DNA of 64,000 bases from AP-15 sp963814805. GTDB taxonomy: Bacteria > Pseudomonadota > Alphaproteobacteria > ATCC43930 > CGMCC-115725. Below, one piece after another: positions 44,445-53,203 of this stretch. A model generated the notes under the pieces. The model made no database searches. It was given only the letters and a program-made list of their open reading frames with translations, and was not told the DNA's origin. The stretch lies in the NCBI GenBank assembly GCA_963814805.1, contig CAWFER010000005.1, forward strand, positions 27,650-91,649. The letters are read 5' to 3'. Positions within the stretch are counted from its first letter, which is position 1. Each line of letters starts with the position of its first letter. The position numbers were made by a program, and so were the translations under genes.

Positions 44445-47189
44445 TCATTCGGCGGCCATCAGCGGGGCCAGTGGGCTGCCGGGCTTTTGCAGCTCGTCAA
44501 AGGGCCCCTGGTCGACCAGGCGACCCTGCTCCATGATCAGGATGCGGTCGAAGGCCTGGGCCAGGCGCGGGCGGTTCAGGCTGCAAACCAGGCTGCGGCC
44601 GTCGAGCTCGTGCTTGAGCCGTTCGATGATGGCGGCCTCGGTGGCGCCGTCGAGCACCGCGGTCGCATCGTTGAACGCGACCAGATCCGGGCGTTTTAGA
44701 ATGGCGATCGCGATCGCCAGCTTCTGGCGCTGGGTCTCCGACAGCCGCAAGCCGCCGGTCCCGACCGGATAGTCGAGACCGACCGTAACGATCGTCTCAT
44801 GCAGGCCGAGCGCGTCGAGAACTTCGCCGATCGCGGCATGGACGCGCTCGCGGCTCCCGGCCTCGCCGCGGATGATGGTGCCGAACAGGACGTTCTCCTG
44901 GATCGAGGCGGCGGTGTTGTAATGCTCGGGATCGAAAAACTCGACCGAGCCGCGCAGCTCCTCCGGCAGTCGCGCGGCGAAGACGTGGCGTGCTTCGAGG
45001 ATGCGCTGCTGCATCGCCTCGTCGATGAGGCCGAGCCGGTCGCGCGCCGCGATCACTTTTAATCCCAGCGCCAAGAGCCGCGCCCGCTCGCCCGGCAGCA
45101 GGGCGTCGATGCCGACTTTGTCGAGGCGGGAGAGAATCCGCTCGAACGCCGGCAGATCATCGGCTCCGAGAAAGCTGAACTCCTCGAACATCTGCTGCTC
45201 CGGCCGCACGCCGGCAAGCAATTCGACGCTGACGCGCGCCAGCTGCACCCCGATCCGGATCAGATCGGCGGGCAGCCCGAGATCATCGAGCACGCTGAGC
45301 ATGTAGCGGTTGTGGGCCAGCTCGTCGCCCTCGAACACCGGCCCGATCGCGGTGCCGAACAACAGATTGGCGCCGACCGCCGCATTGGTGTTGTAGCGGT
45401 CGGGAGCAAAGCGCTCGACCAGATGCGCGAGCCCGTTTTCGGCGAGCCGATCGGCCAGCAAATGGCGCGCCTCGACCAGGCGTTTGGCAATTGCAGGCTG
45501 TTGCTCGGGGTCGAGCCGGCCGCGCAGGCCGAACAGATAGACATCCCCGTCGAGATCGACAAGCCGCAGTACGTCGATGATGCGGGTCTCGAGCCCGGCG
45601 GCGTCGGCCACTCCAGCCTGTTCATAATCGATCCAGTCGCCGGCGATGTCCAACGCGCTGTTCCCGGACAGCCGCGCCTCGGCGACCAGGCGTTCGCGCT
45701 CGGCCTTGGCCGCCGCATCGTATTCGGACGCTTCGTGCGGCTGATGCCTGAGGCCAATCAGCAGGTTGTCGCGCACGCTCGCCGACAGCAGGTAGGTTGC
45801 CGCACCGACATAGCCGATGCGGCGGCCGGAAACCGCAAACGGCATCGTATTGAGATCGGCGCCGCCGATCGTCAGGCGGCCGCTGGTCGGGCTGACCAGG
45901 CGGGCGATCAGCTGCGGCAGCATGTTGCGGCCGCTGTTGCTGGGCCCGACGATCCCGATATCGGCGCCGAGCGGAAAGGCGAAACTGATGCCTTCGAGCA
46001 GGTGGATGCCGTCGCTGTCGACGACGTCGACATTGGCCGCGGCGACCTCGCCGGCGAACGGTTGGACCTCAGCTGGTTCTTCGAGGAGCAGGCGCTTATC
46101 GACCATGTCGGCGACATGGAACTGTTCGACGACCTGCTCGTATTTGATCGCTACATCCTGCTGGTTCTGGTAATAATCGAGCAATTCCTTCCACGGCGAC
46201 GACATGTCTTTATAGGCCGCGAGGACAGCGACCAGCGCGCCGAACGACAATTTTCCGCTTATGACAAAATACCCGCCGATGGCAAAGAAAAAGAACGGGG
46301 TCATATTGCCGATCAGGTTGTTAAGGAATTTGACAAAGTATTTTCGATTATAAATTTCCAGGCGGATGTCGTAGATCTCGCCAAGCCGGTGGGCGATTTC
46401 GGCCAACTGATAGGGGGCCGCGTGATTGACGCGGATTTCGACCCGCGCGGCGATCGCTTCGCCGATCCGGTCGGAAAGGCCGCGGATCTTGCGTATCCGG
46501 GTGCGGCCGAGGGCGCGGATGATCCGCTGCATCTTTGGGATCAGATAGCCTTGCAGCGGGTAGAAGGCCAACGCCGCGGCGCCCAGCACCGGGTTCTGAA
46601 CAAACATGAAAAAGAGGATCGTCAGCAGGGTGCCGGCCTGCGAAATCGGCACCGCGAAAGCCTCGCCGACAAAGCCGCCGACCGGCTCCAGCTCGGCGGT
46701 GACCATGGCGACGATCTGCCCGGTCGCGGTTCGGTCGAAATGATGCAAGGGAAAGCGCAGCAGGCGCTCGAACAGCTCGTAGCGCAGGCGGCGCAGCATG
46801 CGCTCGCCCAATTGCCCCTTCTTGACGTTGACGTGCAGCTTGAACCAGCCGTTGATCAGGATCAGCGCCAGAAAAATCCCGCAGAGCACTAGCAGATAAG
46901 GGATCTGCTGGAGCCTGAACGACAAGAAATGCTGCGGGAAGTGCTTGCCGGATATCGCACGATTGATGATTACTTTAGGTAAATCAAGAGAATAGTACAG
47001 AAACGGGAACGAGAGCAGGGTCATGACGACGACATAGATCTGCTCGCGCCAGCTGTAGCGCAGGATGAACCCGTAGATTTTCGGCTCGAGCCCATCGGCG
47101 GCGCCGAGCGGCAGCGCCCGGCGCAGCCAGCCGGGCGCGGTGAGACGAGGGCCGACCACCGCGGCGGCGGCGGCGCGCAGGCGTCCCAT
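44445..47189 (-). CDS. ABC transporter, permease-ATPase fusion with degenerate Walker A and large insertion
   Basis: 914 residues. An N-terminal exporter-type membrane domain (LSFPFLYYSLDLPKVIINRA, HHFDRTATGQIVAMVTAE, FFFFAIGGYFVISGKLSFGAL) is followed by a nucleotide-binding domain split by roughly 280 residues of helical sequence. Walker A reads GPSNSGRNML (Lys replaced by Arg), the signature LSETQRQK and Walker B DLVAFNDATAVLD. ATP hydrolysis may be weak or absent. ATG 47189 with AGAGGGG upstream is preferred; a GTG at 47309 is possible. It converges with the att-like repeat. Cargo unknown. Confidence 0.82.
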   Translation of the reverse strand: MGRLRAAAAAVVGPRLTAPGWLRRALPLGAADGLEPKIYGFILRYSWREQIYVVVMTLLSFPFLYYSLDLPKVIINRAISGKHFPQHFLSFRLQQIPYLLVLCGIFLALILINGWFKLHVNVKKGQLGERMLRRLRYELFERLLRFPLHHFDRTATGQIVAMVTAELEPVGGFVGEAFAVPISQAGTLLTILFFMFVQNPVLGAAALAFYPLQGYLIPKMQRIIRALGRTRIRKIRGLSDRIGEAIAARVEIRVNHAAPYQLAEIAHRLGEIYDIRLEIYNRKYFVKFLNNLIGNMTPFFFFAIGGYFVISGKLSFGALVAVLAAYKDMSSPWKELLDYYQNQQDVAIKYEQVVEQFHVADMVDKRLLLEEPAEVQPFAGEVAAANVDVVDSDGIHLLEGISFAFPLGADIGIVGPSNSGRNMLPQLIARLVSPTSGRLTIGGADLNTMPFAVSGRRIGYVGAATYLLSASVRDNLLIGLRHQPHEASEYDAAAKAERERLVAEARLSGNSALDIAGDWIDYEQAGVADAAGLETRIIDVLRLVDLDGDVYLFGLRGRLDPEQQPAIAKRLVEARHLLADRLAENGLAHLVERFAPDRYNTNAAVGANLLFGTAIGPVFEGDELAHNRYMLSVLDDLGLPADLIRIGVQLARVSVELLAGVRPEQQMFEEFSFLGADDLPAFERILSRLDKVGIDALLPGERARLLALGLKVIAARDRLGLIDEAMQQRILEARHVFAARLPEELRGSVEFFDPEHYNTAASIQENVLFGTIIRGEAGSRERVHAAIGEVLDALGLHETIVTVGLDYPVGTGGLRLSETQRQKLAIAIAILKRPDLVAFNDATAVLDGATEAAIIERLKHELDGRSLVCSLNRPRLAQAFDRILIMEQGRLVDQGPFDELQKPGSPLAPLMAAE

Positions 47190-47543
47190 CAACCCCTCTC
47201 TGTTCGTCAAGCTGACGTCCCTCTCATTTGCCCAAGCCTCGACGGAAACCACTTCCGCCGACCGGCGTTCGCAGCGTGCGACCGCGGCGCCCTCCGCAGC
47301 TTCCGCCACCGCCGCGCGATCGGCTTCGACAAAACGGCGAGGCAGACGGCGACGGCTCTGTTATCGGAGCTTATCAGGGATCAGCCAAGATGTCGGGCAG
47401 CCGGGTTCGCCCAGGGCACGGATCGATGCGAGGTTGCGAGCGCAGCTGAAACGACAGACTTGATATCGGCGCCGTCGGATGCCAGGTGGGTCCCGGTGCG
47501 GCTCTTTCAACTTTGGTTCTGTCGCTGCACGATGTGGTCTCCA
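47190..47543. other. Intergenic region between the ABC transporter and tRNA-Ser
   Basis: 354 bases. Contains only the optional N-terminal extension of the ABC transporter (to 47309) and an antisense read-through of the recombinase frame. No independent gene or RNA seen. Confidence 0.4.
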
Positions 47544-47633
47544 GGATGGGTGGCCGAGCGGTTTAAGGCACCGGTCTTGAAAACCGGCGCGGGTGCGAGC
47601 CCGCCGTGGGTTCGAATCCCACCCCATCCGCCA
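47544..47633 (+). tRNA. tRNA-Ser (anticodon TGA)
   Basis: 90 bases with a long variable arm: acceptor GGATGGG/CCCATCC, anticodon stem CCGGT/ACCGG with loop CTTGAAA giving TGA, variable arm GCGGG...CCCGC, T arm GTGGGTTCGAATCCCAC, discriminator G and encoded CCA. Decodes TCA. The mobile element begins directly after it. Confidence 0.95.
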
Positions 47634-49224
47634 CTTCAGTCCCTGAGTGGGCACTGAATTTACGCCATTTTTTCCGGTTAGCACCTGTAGCAGCCGGGAC
47701 TTCGATCCCATGATCCGGACCTCGCCATCTGCGACCTCAACGCGCTGGGCGAGCGCGCGAAGATGGTCACGGCGATAGCCACCCCCTTCAAGGCGGATAT
47801 GCCGCCGCGCGGTTTCGGCGAATGTGCGCACCATCTGCGGGGTAACGGCCTTGGTGCCGGAGTTCTCAAGCATGGCCTGGGCGCTGCTCGGCATCGGCCT
47901 TCGCCTGATCGCGGATGGCCTTGAGGCTGTCGATACGGTCCTTGAGCGCCGGATCGTTCAGGTCGGCGACGCCCGCCTCGATGGCGTCGTAGAGGCGCTT
48001 GAGGCGCGCTTCGGATTCCGCCGCACGCCGGTTCAGTTCGCCAATGTGCTCATGCTGGCGCTCGGATCGCTCCTGCCGCCGGTCGAGCACGGTGGCGAGG
48101 ATCGTTTCCAGCCTTTCGGGCTGGAGGAGACGGTCTTCGAGATGTCTGGCGACAAGATCGTCCAGCTTGTCCATCGGCACCGCCATACCTTCGCAGGCTG
48201 TCGGCCCCTGCCGGGCTTTCATCGAACAGGCGTAGTAACGATAGCGCCCGCCTTTGCCGGTGCGGATGGTCATGGCGCCGCCGCACTTGGCGCAGTGGAT
48301 CAGGCCGGTGAGCATCGTCGGGCCGCTGATGACGGCGGATGGCGTCACCATGGGATGTCGGGCCTTGAGTAGCGCCTGCACCGCGTCGAAGGTCTCGCGG
48401 TCGATGAGCGGCGGGACGGGCACGACCACGATCTCGCTGACGGGTTTCAGCTCTTTGGACTTGGCCCGCTTGTTGAACTCATGCTCGCCCATATAGGTGC
48501 GTCGGGTCAGGATGCGATGGACTTGGCCGATGCCGCAACGGCCCCCGTCGCGCGTGAAGATGCGGTTGCGGTTTAGGTGGCTGACGATGTTCTTCACGCC
48601 CATCTGGCCCTTGGCGCCGTCGCCGTGGAGCGCAAGCCGGTAGATCAGGCGCACCGTTTCGGCGTGGAGCGGGTCTATCTCCAGCTTCTTCTTGACCTTC
48701 GCGCCGCGTTGCTCGGCCGCGACGACACGGTAGCCGATGGGCGGCAGCGAACCGTTCCAAAAACCCTGCCGGGCGTTTTCCTTCAATGCGCGAATGACGT
48801 GCTTGGCGTTCTCCTTGGACTGATACTCGTCGAACAGCGCCATGATCTGCCGCATCATGACGTGCATCGGATCGTCCCCCATCTCCTGGGTGATGGAGAC
48901 GAGCTTCACCCCATTCTTCGCGAGCTTCCGAACGTAGAATTCAAGCTCGAAGTGATCGCGGAAGAACCGGCTGAAAGAATGGACCACGACGACATCGAAC
49001 GGCGCGGGCTTCGACGTGCCCGCCTCGATCATCCGCTGGAACTCAGGCCTGCGGTCATTGGTCGCCGACGCGCCCGGCTCCACATAGGTCTCGACGAGCT
49101 GGTAGCCGCGTGAAGCGCAATAGGTTTCGCCCTGGCGCTTCTGATCGGGGATGGAGACATCGTGCTCGGCTTGCCGCGCCGTCGAGACGCGCAAGTAAAG
49201 GGCGGCGCGTAGCGGCACGGTCAT
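47634..49224 (-). pseudogene. Large serine recombinase, 3' end frameshifted and running into tRNA-Ser
   Basis: Site-specific integrase/excisionase of the large serine type. Resolvase domain: LYLRVSTARQAEHDVSIPDQ with the nucleophilic Ser, VVVVHSFSRFFRD; recombinase domain GFWNGSLPPIGYRVV; zinc ribbon IHCAKCGGAMTI with ACEG; then a coiled coil. The first frame ends at 47866 after DAEQRPGHA. One base too many near 47885 separates it from the expected tail AQAMLENSGTKAVTPQMVRT, RHIRLEGGGYRRDHLRALAQ, IMGSKSRLLQVL. That frame has no stop before the tRNA and stays open across it to 47361. Probably the integrase of the element to its right. Confidence 0.82.
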
Positions 49225-49245
49225 GGCGTCTGTCTCCTCGTCAGA

Positions 49246-49470
49246 TCATCCGTCGGTCCCAAACAGGTCATCGAACACGTCGCCGAACCATGCCTCGAAC
49301 ACGTCCACCTCGGCCTCCGTGACCGGGATATGCTCGGGCCAGTCGTCGGTGACGGTCCAGGTCGAAAGGTCGTGCTTCGGTGGCCGGCCCGTAAACGGCC
49401 AGGGTTGACCGAGCAACGCTTCAAGCTGCTCGGATGCGGTCGGGGGGCGTTCTTTGCGAGATCTGGCCAT
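49246..49470 (-). CDS. Small acidic hypothetical protein upstream of the recombinase
   Basis: 74 residues (SEQLEALLGQPWPFTGRPPK, DDWPEHIPVTEAEVDVFEAW, FGDVFDDLFG), strongly acidic in its second half. It lies 21 bases upstream of the recombinase on the same strand and is likely co-transcribed. Possibly a recombination directionality or regulatory factor, but that is only position-based. Family not recognised. Confidence 0.5.
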   Translation of the reverse strand: MARSRKERPPTASEQLEALLGQPWPFTGRPPKHDLSTWTVTDDWPEHIPVTEAEVDVFEAWFGDVFDDLFGTDG

Positions 49471-49603
49471 TGGTCCAGAATCGACGAACGAGGCCCTTCA
49501 AAGAATAGCCTTTTTCTACGCCGGAAGACCCCGCGCACCATGGCGCAAAAAGACTTGCGCGCGGCGGCGGCAGGCGGGTGCGGCGTGATTGGGCGTTGCC
49601 ACG

Positions 49604-50110
49604 TCATGGCGATATCAGGCTCAATGCCGTCGCCACCGGCAGATAGAGGGTGCACGGACGCCGCACCAAGGGCGCGAAGCCGAAAGCCGCATAGAAGGCC
49701 GCTGCTTGGTCGTCAATCGCGTCGGCGAAGATGGCGTGGGCGCCGATCGGTGCTGTGGCGACGGTCTTGATGGCGTCAAACAGCAGGACTTCGCCAAGCC
49801 CCTGTCCGGCGTAGTCGCTATGGCGGCCAAGCCAGCCGATCAGCACCGCCGGGACGGTCGGGTAGCGCGGCAGTTTCTTCGCCAGCGGCTCGGGAACCTC
49901 GGTCAGCGGCACGTTGCTGGACGACAGCGTGTAGAAGCCCGCCACCCGATCCGTCGCGATCTCCCTGGCGACGAAACAGGTGGCGTATTTACGCTTCACG
50001 TCCTGGGAGACGGTCTCACGAAAATAGCTGTCGATCCGGTCGTTGCCGCAGGTGAAGTCATCCCGCTTGTGCGCCTTCGCCAGCGGCTCGATGGCGAAGC
50101 GGACGCTCAC
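49604..50110 (-). CDS. GNAT toxin of a TacA/TacT-like pair
   Basis: 168-residue GNAT acetyltransferase of the TacT/AtaT type, which acetylates charged aminoacyl-tRNA and stops translation. Signatures: FTCGNDRIDSYFRE at the start, AGFYTLSSSNVPL, VPAVLIGWLGRH, the acetyl-CoA loop GQGLGEVLLFDAI and AFYAAFGFAPL. Overlaps its antitoxin gene by 4 bases (ATGA). Complete and probably functional. Confidence 0.9.
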   Translation of the reverse strand: MSVRFAIEPLAKAHKRDDFTCGNDRIDSYFRETVSQDVKRKYATCFVAREIATDRVAGFYTLSSSNVPLTEVPEPLAKKLPRYPTVPAVLIGWLGRHSDYAGQGLGEVLLFDAIKTVATAPIGAHAIFADAIDDQAAAFYAAFGFAPLVRRPCTLYLPVATALSLISP

Positions 50111-50397
50111 CGGCGCTCGATCAGCTCAGCATGGCGCTTCGCCGCGCGAGCCAGTCGCGCGTTCGGCTGGGGTGGATTGATCAGCGCCTCGGCGAAGCGG
50201 ATTTGGTCCTCACGCGCCAGGCGCATGATGTCGGCGTCCTCGACGACTCGGCGGGCGTCCTCGCCGGCCGTGGAGATGAGATAGCCGGTCAGGGTCATGC
50301 CGCGCAGACGGGCGGCGCGCTGCATCTGGTCGTAGACCTGAACTGGGACGCGCGCTTCCAGTCGGGCGGTCTCGGCTTCGATTTGGGGCTTGGGCAT
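50107..50397 (-). CDS. DUF1778 (TacA-like) antitoxin
   Basis: 96-residue ribbon-helix-helix antitoxin: RLEARVPVQVYDQMQRAARL then GMTLTGYLISTAGEDARRVV, and a C-terminal toxin-binding tail (FAEALINPPQPNARLARA). ATG 50397 is preferred to an upstream Met. It binds DNA and neutralises the GNAT toxin encoded next. A perfect palindrome lies 25 bases upstream and is the likely operator. Confidence 0.88.
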   Translation of the reverse strand: MPKPQIEAETARLEARVPVQVYDQMQRAARLRGMTLTGYLISTAGEDARRVVEDADIMRLAREDQIRFAEALINPPQPNARLARAAKRHAELIERR

Positions 50398-50421
50398 AGG
50401 GGCCTCCTTTGCCTCCATCAT

Positions 50422-50440
50422 ATACGGCATAATGCCGTAT
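50422..50440. promoter_or_regulatory. Palindromic operator of the TacA/TacT-like pair
   Basis: ATACGGCAT-A-ATGCCGTAT, perfect 9-base arms around one base, just upstream of the antitoxin start. Autorepression through such palindromes is the rule for DUF1778/GNAT pairs. Confidence 0.75.
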
Positions 50441-50453
50441 TAATCAAGGCGCT

Positions 50454-52565
50454 TCACAGCCCGAGTCCGATCTGCCGCTTGCGGCTAAAGCTCCACTCGA
50501 TCCCGCCGTCGTCGCGACGGACGCCGCTGATGTGTTGGTCGAGGCGCTTTTCCAGCACAGGCTGCCAGGGCACGAGCTGGAAGCCGAGTCCATCCTCGAT
50601 CATGGCGAAGCGCCCGCTGGCGAGGTTGGCGACACCCGCCAGCCGGCCGGATACGTATTCGCCGGGACCGGACGGGCTATAGGTCAGTCCCCGCTCGGCG
50701 GCCATATCTTTGCCGACGCGATCAATCTCCCGGCGCTCCAGCGCGGCGATCGTGCGCCGAGGGATGGAAATGAAGCCGTCCTTCACGCTGGCATAGCCCA
50801 TTTCGACGAGCCGCGCGGCGCGCCGGTCCAGCGCGGCGTCCACCTCCCTGCCGAAGCCCGCCCCGGCAAGGGGCAGATGGTCTTTTGCAACCAGCTCACG
50901 GTCGAGCCAGGTCGCCCCGTCGCCGCCAACCTGCCGGTCGAGGTCGAGCGTGGACAGCGTGCGGATGCCGAAATCCTTGGGCCGGCCGATGGCGTCATAG
51001 GCCATGCCCCGCTCGGCGATGTCCTCGGGGATTTTCCAATGGTCGGCGTCGATGCGCTCGACATGCCCGGCGCGGCGCAAGGCTTCCAGCCGGCGCACAT
51101 GGGAGCGAATGAAGGCGTCGGGGTCGCCGTGGCGCTGCTCGATGATGTCCCGCGTTGCTTCCAGATGAAGGCTTGGCTGATAGATGCCGCCATTGGCCTC
51201 CGCCATGATCTGGATGTTGACATCCGCCGGCCGGGGCTCGGCCTTGGTCGGCGCCGGATCGAGCGCGACGATGTGGCCGCGTCTGATCTCGTCGATGCTG
51301 CCGGCGTCCGCCATCTCGACATAGTGGATGCGCCCGTCCACGCCATCAATGACGAGGTGCAACCGGTCGCCCATCTCGTCGCCGGCCAACCCCTTGGCGA
51401 GCACGCCGCCCACGATCGGTTCGGTGATCTGCTTGCCGTGGGTGGCATACTGCCCCGGGGCGCGTTCGTCAGAGAGGCCGTGGTCGGCCAGCGCCCGGTG
51501 CATGGTCTTGATGATGTCGCCGCGTTCTCCCAGTTCGCGCAACGTCGGCTCGGCCTGTGCTGAGATGGACCAGCGGCCGACCTCCACCTCGGTCGCCAGC
51601 CCCATGCTCTCCAGCCTGCGGGCGCGGGCGATCAGCAGCGCCCGGTTCCGCCGCGCCGTCTCCAGCATGTCCTGGTCGGGGCGCAGATCGGCGAACGCGT
51701 GGCTCGCCTCCTGTTCGGCGATCAGCATACGGTCGAGGCGGGTCAAGCGCTCGGCGTCCACCTCGCGCTCAAGCTGGCGGCTGACCTCCTGCTCGGTCTG
51801 CCGGCCCAGCTCCAGCGTGACGATCTCGCTGGCCCGTTCGCGGATGCCGTGGGCGATGTAGTCGCCGGCGATGTTGAGTATCTTCCCGTCGTCGGTGACG
51901 CCGCGCAGCAGGATGTGGGTGTGCGGGTGGCCGGTGTTGTGGTGATCGACCGCGATCCAGTCGAGCCTGGTGCCGAGGTCGGTCTCTATCGTCTTCATCA
52001 GGTCGCGGGTGGTCTCCCGCAAGTCGGCCAGCTCTACGCCTTCCTCGGCGGAGACGATGAAGCGGAACTGGTGGCGGTCGTCGCGGCCCCGGTCGAGGAA
52101 GGCGCGGCCATCCACGGCGTCGCGCTCGGCTGAATAGACTTGTCCCTTCTCGCCGTCGCGGTTGACCCCATCGCGCTCCAAGTAGCGCAGGTGGGCGTCC
52201 ACCGCCTTCCCGCTGACGAACGACCGTCCGCGCGCCGCGCCGCGCTGCGGGTTGAGCTTCACGATCCGCGCCTTCACGGTCACGCGCCGGGCGCGGGTCC
52301 GCACGCCGCTGGCGTCCAGGCTCCAGGCGCTGCGGCCCTTCAGCCCGCCGGCGGCCGTAGCGCCCCGGCCTCGCGCGTTGAACCGGCCGCTTCCCTTCCC
52401 GGCCGAGCCCAGCCGATTGGGGTCGCCGCCGGCACGCCTGATGGCCTGATGCACCTCGGCCAGGAACGTCTTCGGGCGCGGCCGGACGGCGCGCGTGGTT
52501 CGCCTGTCAGCACGGTCGCGGACACGGCCGGGACGGATGCGGAAATGGACTTCGTCGGTCGCCAT
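50454..52565 (-). CDS. Relaxase/mobilisation nuclease (DUF3363 type)
   Basis: 703-residue relaxase that nicks and leads the transferred strand of a mobilisable element. The metal-binding histidines are in AVDHHNTGHPHTHILL; RFIVSAEEGVELADLRETTR and YIAHGIRERASE are typical of VirD2-like relaxases of alphaproteobacterial elements, and the C-terminal half matches DUF3363 (KDMAAERGLTYSPSGPGEYV). ATG 52565 is chosen because MATDEVHFRIRPGRVRDR is the family start; the frame is open upstream. No type IV secretion genes are in the window, so it may be mobilised in trans or the element continues outside. Confidence 0.9.
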   Translation of the reverse strand: MATDEVHFRIRPGRVRDRADRRTTRAVRPRPKTFLAEVHQAIRRAGGDPNRLGSAGKGSGRFNARGRGATAAGGLKGRSAWSLDASGVRTRARRVTVKARIVKLNPQRGAARGRSFVSGKAVDAHLRYLERDGVNRDGEKGQVYSAERDAVDGRAFLDRGRDDRHQFRFIVSAEEGVELADLRETTRDLMKTIETDLGTRLDWIAVDHHNTGHPHTHILLRGVTDDGKILNIAGDYIAHGIRERASEIVTLELGRQTEQEVSRQLEREVDAERLTRLDRMLIAEQEASHAFADLRPDQDMLETARRNRALLIARARRLESMGLATEVEVGRWSISAQAEPTLRELGERGDIIKTMHRALADHGLSDERAPGQYATHGKQITEPIVGGVLAKGLAGDEMGDRLHLVIDGVDGRIHYVEMADAGSIDEIRRGHIVALDPAPTKAEPRPADVNIQIMAEANGGIYQPSLHLEATRDIIEQRHGDPDAFIRSHVRRLEALRRAGHVERIDADHWKIPEDIAERGMAYDAIGRPKDFGIRTLSTLDLDRQVGGDGATWLDRELVAKDHLPLAGAGFGREVDAALDRRAARLVEMGYASVKDGFISIPRRTIAALERREIDRVGKDMAAERGLTYSPSGPGEYVSGRLAGVANLASGRFAMIEDGLGFQLVPWQPVLEKRLDQHISGVRRDDGGIEWSFSRKRQIGLGL

Positions 52566-52978
52566 GACGCAACGATTGGAAGAGCAAACGACCGACACAA
52601 GGTCGAAAATGACGGCGTAGGGCTGTGGCGTAGAAATACTTGCTATAGAGTAGAAGCGGCGGAACCGCGCACCACGCACGTTGCAGGCGCCACCCAAAAT
52701 ACCATTGAAAACATTATGGAACTCGACTTCACCGACGCCAGACCACCTTGCCCCTATGGCGGGCAGTCGCCAAAAAACAATGTGTAGACAACACTTAGGA
52801 ACGAAGTTCCGGCAGCGAGGCAACTCGCTTTATCTTGCCCTCATATTTCCCCTCTTCTTCGGGGTACCTCTCGAACTCAGAACACACCAATGGTCCCGAA
52901 TCAAAGCCGCAAATGCGCCGTTGCCAAAAAGAGCTATTTTGCCCTAAATGGCCGCATGGATCGCCACAGGATTCGGCC
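52566..52978. other. AT-richer divergent intergenic region with two adjacent hairpins (possible oriT or operon leader)
   Basis: 413 bases between the relaxase and the restriction operon. Two hairpins stand side by side: GGAAC-GAA-GTTCC (52798-52810) and GCGAG-GCAA-CTCGC (52815-52828). The position just upstream of the relaxase start suits an oriT, and it also suits a leader of the phd-hsdM operon. No nic consensus recognised. Confidence 0.4.
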
Positions 52979-53203
52979 ATGAAAACCATGTCGGCGCGCG
53001 AGGCGAAGAACGCCTTTGGGCTGATGATCGACACTGCGCGCGCGGAACCAGTGCGGATCGAGAAACATGGACGGGGCGTGGTCATGGTGATCTCGGTGGA
53101 GGAATACGAACGGCTGAACGGCGCCGCGACGACAGCGGGACACCAATCCGGCGGCGCCCCGACCGGACGCGCTGGCAATCGCGGGGGAACGGAACGGGCA
53201 TGA
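52979..53203 (+). CDS. Phd/YefM family antitoxin, first gene of the type I restriction operon
   Basis: 74-residue Phd/YefM-type DNA-binding antitoxin: MSAREAKNAFGLMIDTARAE, VRIEKHGRGVVMVISVEEYE. No Doc, YoeB or PIN toxin follows; instead its stop overlaps the hsdM start by 4 bases (ATGA). It may act as operon repressor or as an addiction-type guard for the restriction genes. Both are inference. Overlap of this kind implies co-translation. Confidence 0.82.
   Translation: MKTMSAREAKNAFGLMIDTARAEPVRIEKHGRGVVMVISVEEYERLNGAATTAGHQSGGAPTGRAGNRGGTERA

Noticed and set aside
45312..46892. 526-codon open frame opposite the ABC transporter
   Set aside because: Antisense shadow; Asp/Arg/Gln-rich text without domains, and the transporter reads cleanly on the other strand.
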